Source of the DNA: Coptodactyla brooksi
Lineage: Eukaryota > Arthropoda > Insecta > Coleoptera > Scarabaeidae
Length of the DNA stretch: 22,510 nt
Assembly: GCA_033557675.1 (NCBI GenBank)
Contig: JAWQRM010000458.1
Coordinates: 1 to 22,510, forward strand
Reading direction: 5' to 3'
Made by a program: the position numbers and the translations under genes. The notes under the pieces were generated by a model. It searched no databases. It was not told the DNA's origin and saw only the letters and a list, made by a program, of their open reading frames with translations. Within the stretch, counting starts at the first letter, position 1; every line of letters begins with the position of its first letter. This document shows positions 19,095-22,510 of the stretch, piece after piece.

Positions 19095-19570
19095 GCGGCT
19101 GGCAACATCTATATCTTGTTTTTCTTCTATATAAGAAATTTGACTCTTTTTTCGACTGTGGATTCGTTAGTGAACGGGTGGTGGTAGTATTGTTGAACTT
19201 TGCTTTAAAGTGAGATTGTACATTTTGTATTTTTCGAGCCTAGACAGAGGTTTGTCGATAATGCAGGTAGCGAGGTAAGGTGTCTCGAGGCTTTCTTCGA
19301 GGGGTTGTTATGTGTATTTTCATGCTAAGTGGTTATTGTACTTACATACTTATTGTACTTACCTGTTTGTGAGATATTAAGGTTTATTTCCTTTGTAAAT
19401 TGAATTATTTTGGATTTCTCTCGTCTGGCATAACTTCACTTTCCTTTGTTTTGATATTTAAGCTTCTAATTGGTAATTCTGTCACTGTAATTGCGAGAAC
19501 GAAATTCGGAATTTATTCCATATTAGTAGATTTGTTATACTTACATACTCGTTGATTGCGAGTGAGAAAA
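19095..19570 (+). mobile_element. Promoter-like repeat, divergent copy H2 with about 220 extra bp
   Basis: It matches H1 on both sides of an extra segment at about 19173-19394. Upstream: GGCTGGCAACATCTATATC, TATATAAG at 19128, GACTGTGGATTCGT. Downstream: TTGAATTATTTTGG, TCTGGCATAACTTCA, CATACTCGTTGATTGCGA. The donor has mutated to GTTAGTG and lies only 38 nt from the TATA box because of a deletion. The extra segment contains a direct repeat of TTATTGTACTTAC. Either H2 gained it or H1 lost it. Confidence 0.7.
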
Positions 19571-21004
19571 AACTGCTTCGCGCGCGAAAAAATATTTTAT
19601 TGCTTTGTTTTCACTTAATAGAAGGCACCATGACTGACATTCAAGTATTAAAATATATTATTTCAGCTGAATTTTTATTATTATGTTACTGTGACTTTGT
19701 ATATGCTGCATTATGCTGTATTTCAGAGGGATTCCAAGTACAGGGTATTTCGTAACAAATTCGTGGTGCCTTTTTGATTTACGTACCTTATTAGGACTCA
19801 CCCCATTTCCACTGATAGGGGCCGGAGTGGAGGTGCTGTTTTTTGAACTTTTTATTGAAACAAACAGATAAATTGACATACTCTGAAGTTGGTGCTGATG
19901 ATTTTTATTTCGTAATCAGTTTCGAGCGCGTTTCGGCGCGTTATTACGCGAAACGTCGCGCCAAATTAACACAAAATCGCTAAATAGTTGACCCGTGCGA
20001 ATTACTTAATCAATTGGAAACGCGTTCGGGTCCTCGGCGTCCATAAATATAAATTTCGAAAATTGCTATTTACAGCCGCCGACCGGGGACGTCCAGTTCG
20101 CTTACATCTGATAACTTTTCCCCGGAAAACCGATACTGGATGCATTTCCGCCGTTAACCATATCCGCAACGAGCTTTTTCATCATTTTACGGTTAGAGTT
20201 AAAAGCTCTCGTTCTACGAAATTACGCCCAACGTCTATATTCTCAATTAATCGAGGGCCACTTTACGAACGCATCAAAGCGAAGGGAAATAGTTCGTCAG
20301 GGTACGTCGGAAACTCGATATTGCCTGGACCAAGTTATCAAAACTGTAATTAAATCATACAGGGACAATATGTGACGTTCAACTTTGAAGAATTCCACCC
20401 TAACCACATGAAATATTCACAGAATTCACTAATAAGCTACGAGTTCAGAATTCCTGTAATTAAATCGCTCGCATAATTGCCTATATTCGAAATTATTTCA
20501 ACACGGAGCGTAGCCTTTGTAATGAACCTCAATAAGCTTCAATTAAAACCATTTCCTGGCTAATTATCAGCCTGGAATTGATCACCACCTATCGCCACAC
20601 GCGCCGAACTAACACCATACGCATTTTCATTGTTAAACAAGCACATATTAACCGTACAAAACTCATATTCAATTTCGTACTTTCGTTTGACCCTTGAAGT
20701 GACATCTAGCGTTTAATTAAAACTTTATTTGCGATTGTGCGGGACGCGCGCACTGCAAATTGCGAACGGTGCAATTTCAAAACTACGATTGGTATCGCGA
20801 ATTAATTTCGACAAAATACGGGATCGAGAGCCAGTTTTAATTTGGTATGTTTTTTTTTTAAATTCAGAACCACCTTATTCCAATTTTATCCAAAATTTAT
20901 TGTTAAACTGAAGACTGTGTCACTGAAAGCATGTTTACGATTTCATTTGTCAGAATAGAAATCAAAATATCGAAGAAAACTACCTTCCTATAAGTTTTAT
21001 TTCA
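19571..21004. other. Gene-free stretch, partly CpG-rich
   Basis: The 121-residue open frame at 19988-20353 starts on TTG, shows no domain and lies in CpG-rich sequence, so it is not called. An imperfect palindrome CGTTTCG/CGAAACG with nested GCGCG blocks lies at 19930-19966. Positions 20000-20850 hold several AATTA-type homeodomain-like sites in moderately GC-rich DNA and may be regulatory or intronic. Nothing else is recognised. Confidence 0.4.
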
Positions 21005-21455
21005 CCCGAGGGGATATTGGGTGTATTTTTCGGCTAAGTGTCTTTTTTTGTATTTCTTAATCATTAAGTGGTATTGTTTTCATTTCCTCACAGCTTATTC
21101 TAGGCGACAATCTGCCTCGTTTGCAGATGATTTTCTTACCTTCTGTATTGATTAACTTCTTTGTTTCTTTTGGGTAACTGTCATTTTGCAGTGCTGTCTT
21201 AAGTTGGTAACTTCTATATCCTGCCTTTCGTGTATATAAGTGATTTTTTTCCCTCGTAAGTCCTTTGTTACCACGTGACACGTAAGTGTACTATTTTCTG
21301 TTGCCGTTGTTGAATTTTCTTTATAGAGGAGCCTGTGTAAGTTGGATCTTTTCAAAGCCTTGGGAAGGTTGGTCGAATCGCATGTTTGTAGATGTAATTA
21401 TAAAGATTCTCAATTATGTTGGATCGATTATAATCTGAAGGTTCTTTTTATTTCG
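21005..21455 (+). mobile_element. Promoter-like repeat, copy G
   Basis: A fairly complete copy with TATATAAG at 21233-21240, GTAAGTG at 21282, the ATAGAGGAGCCTGTGTAAG block (21323-21341) and GGGAAGGTTGGTCGAATCGC. It also has an upstream extension beginning GAGGGGATATTGGGTGTAT (21008) that recurs at the end of the next copy (21997). The repeated start suggests that G and the next copy are consecutive members of a tandem pair sharing the same terminal sequence. Confidence 0.75.
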
Positions 21456-21522
21456 GATTTCGAACCACCATTTTTGGAACAGTTAATTTAATTTTGTCAC
21501 TCTTCAGAACTGTCTTAGATTG

Positions 21523-22015
21523 GAATTGTGTACAATCCTGCGAGAGGGATTAAAACGCCTTAATGTTATTTATCTTAACGTTACAAATTCGTATTGAAAC
21601 ATTCTTAATTTCCAAATTAGCCACCACCAACAGGATATTTTTAAAGTGTTCCAAAGCTTTCTTTTGGATAATTGTTACCTTTCAGGTCTGTCTTAGGTTG
21701 GTAACTTCTACATCCTGTTTCTCGTGTATATAAGCAGATTTTCTTCCCTCGCAAGTCCTCTTTAGCACGTCTGACACGTAAGTGTACAGTTGGCTGTTGC
21801 TGTAGTAGAGTTTTCTTTATAGAGGAGCCTGTGTAAGTGGGATCTTTTCAAAACCTTACTTCTGGTATTTAGTTCGGAGTTATTAATTTTTGGAGTTATT
21901 AATCTGACTTTCGTCGGATTAATCTGTAAAGATCTTCAACTTCGCTGGACTGCTTATCATCTGAAGGTCAGTGGTGAGGAGATTTTGCTTCCTTTGAGGG
22001 GATATTGGGTGTATC
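21523..22015 (+). mobile_element. Promoter-like repeat, copy I (longest)
   Basis: Positions 21523-21700 match 5222-5400 with few changes (for example TACAATCCTGCGAGAGGGAT and ACAGGATATTTTTAAAGT). Then follow TATATAAG at 21727, GTAAGTG at 21778 (51 nt apart) and GAGGAGCCTGTGTAAGTGGG at 21823-21842. Past an indel, TTTCGTCGGATT (21909) and AAAGATCTTCAA match the 3' end of the array before the Penelope-like gene (6070-6095). It ends GAGGGGATATTGGGTGTAT. This copy is best for building a family consensus. Confidence 0.75.
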
Positions 22016-22047
22016 AGACGTGATTAAATGTAATTCAATCGCGTCTG
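22015..22047. repeat. Small inverted repeat
   Basis: CAGACGTGATT (22015-22025) pairs with AATCGCGTCTG (22037-22047) at 10 of 11 positions around an 11-nt loop. It sits at the junction between promoter-like copy I and the 3' side of the minus-strand retrotransposon. Confidence 0.6.
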
Positions 22048-22163
22048 TGTTTCATCCACCCTTGAAGAAAGAAATAAAAAAATAATTCATCAATAAAAAT
22101 GCCTCAGAAAAAAAATAAAAAAGAAACAGAATCTTCCATTTTGTTGTTGAAATAATTCGCGTT

Positions 22164-22510
22164 TTAGTTTAATCTAAAAACTTCTAAGACTCTGTCACCT
22201 CTTGCATCCATGAGATTCGTCAAGTTATTACAGTAGATAGGCAAGGAGTAAGAAAAGGATCGCTTAAAAATTTCTAATTTATGTCTAGGTATTGTTATGG
22301 TATGTTTATGCCTAACATTAATGTTGTGTAAATATTATGCTGTATAATACGATTATACAAGCAAGCATTCTGTGCCCTTTGAATGCGTGTTCTATGGACA
22401 CAGTCTAAATTTGAATCATAAATTGGATCTCCATAGTTAAAGATAGATAAAACTAAAGCATCGCAGAGGGTCCCTTCTAGATGCTGTCTCAGACAATGAC
22501 TATTAGCAAA
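22164..22510 (-). pseudogene. 3' part of a non-LTR retrotransposon reverse transcriptase, running off the right edge
   Basis: Read on the minus strand from the window edge, the first frame gives VLSIFNYGDPIYDSN, then RIQRAQNACLYNRI, and a stop at 22295. After a frameshift it continues PRHKLEIFKRSFSYSLPIYCN to a stop at 22164. The pattern (LV-L-x-x-x-x-YGD-x-x-Y, then a basic residue, xQRAQNAC, then PRHxLE-xFxxSF) is that of the region after the catalytic domain in LINE-type reverse transcriptases. The polymerase core would lie beyond the window. The frameshift suggests a dead copy. It is unrelated in strand and sequence to the fragment at 7183-7345. Confidence 0.8.

Noticed and set aside
19988..20353. 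121-codon open frame
   Set aside because: It starts on TTG, shows no recognisable domain, and no splice or promoter context.

Overview
This is repeat-rich, AT-rich eukaryotic DNA with one protein-coding gene that can be supported. The short introns (54 to 72 bp), the secreted Gly/Tyr/Gln-rich protein, and relics of Penelope-like, mariner and non-LTR elements point to an arthropod, most likely an insect. A hymenopteran is plausible, but the sequence does not settle the order.

Layout. Positions 1-2169 are gene-poor, with a 13-bp inverted repeat and two pieces of a dispersed promoter-like repeat. Positions 2186-3297 hold a five-exon gene for a 286-residue secreted protein. It has a signal peptide, a ten-cysteine domain, a Gly/Tyr/Gln/Pro repeat region and a short amphipathic tail, followed by poly(A) signals. 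A row of three hairpins lies at 4378-4452. Positions 5222-6095 hold about three tandem copies (period about 285 bp) of the promoter-like repeat. They sit directly upstream, in the same orientation, of a broken Penelope-like element (6129-7935) that still shows reverse transcriptase and GIY-YIG motifs. A fragment of a second retrotransposon is lodged inside it, and a 161-bp GC-rich foldback element abuts its 3' end.

Positions 9331-11550 are a satellite-like array of about 7.5 units of about 290 bp, dense in palindromes. From 11551 on the window is intergenic or intronic DNA. It contains two copies of an interspersed repeat ending in (TA)n, a 73-bp foldback, a mariner relic, a divergent pair of the promoter-like repeat (18520 and 19095), two more full copies (21005 and 21523), and the 3' part of a minus-strand non-LTR reverse transcriptase running off the right edge.

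The most connected observation is the promoter-like repeat. Seven loci share it. Six keep a TATA-type box (one degenerate) and a splice-donor-like GTAAGTG 49 to 51 nt downstream, and one array of it sits immediately in front of the Penelope-like coding region. I infer that it is the pseudo-LTR of that family and that the other copies are solo or truncated remnants. The secreted gene is the only likely host function here; nothing shows that it interacts with the mobile DNA around it.
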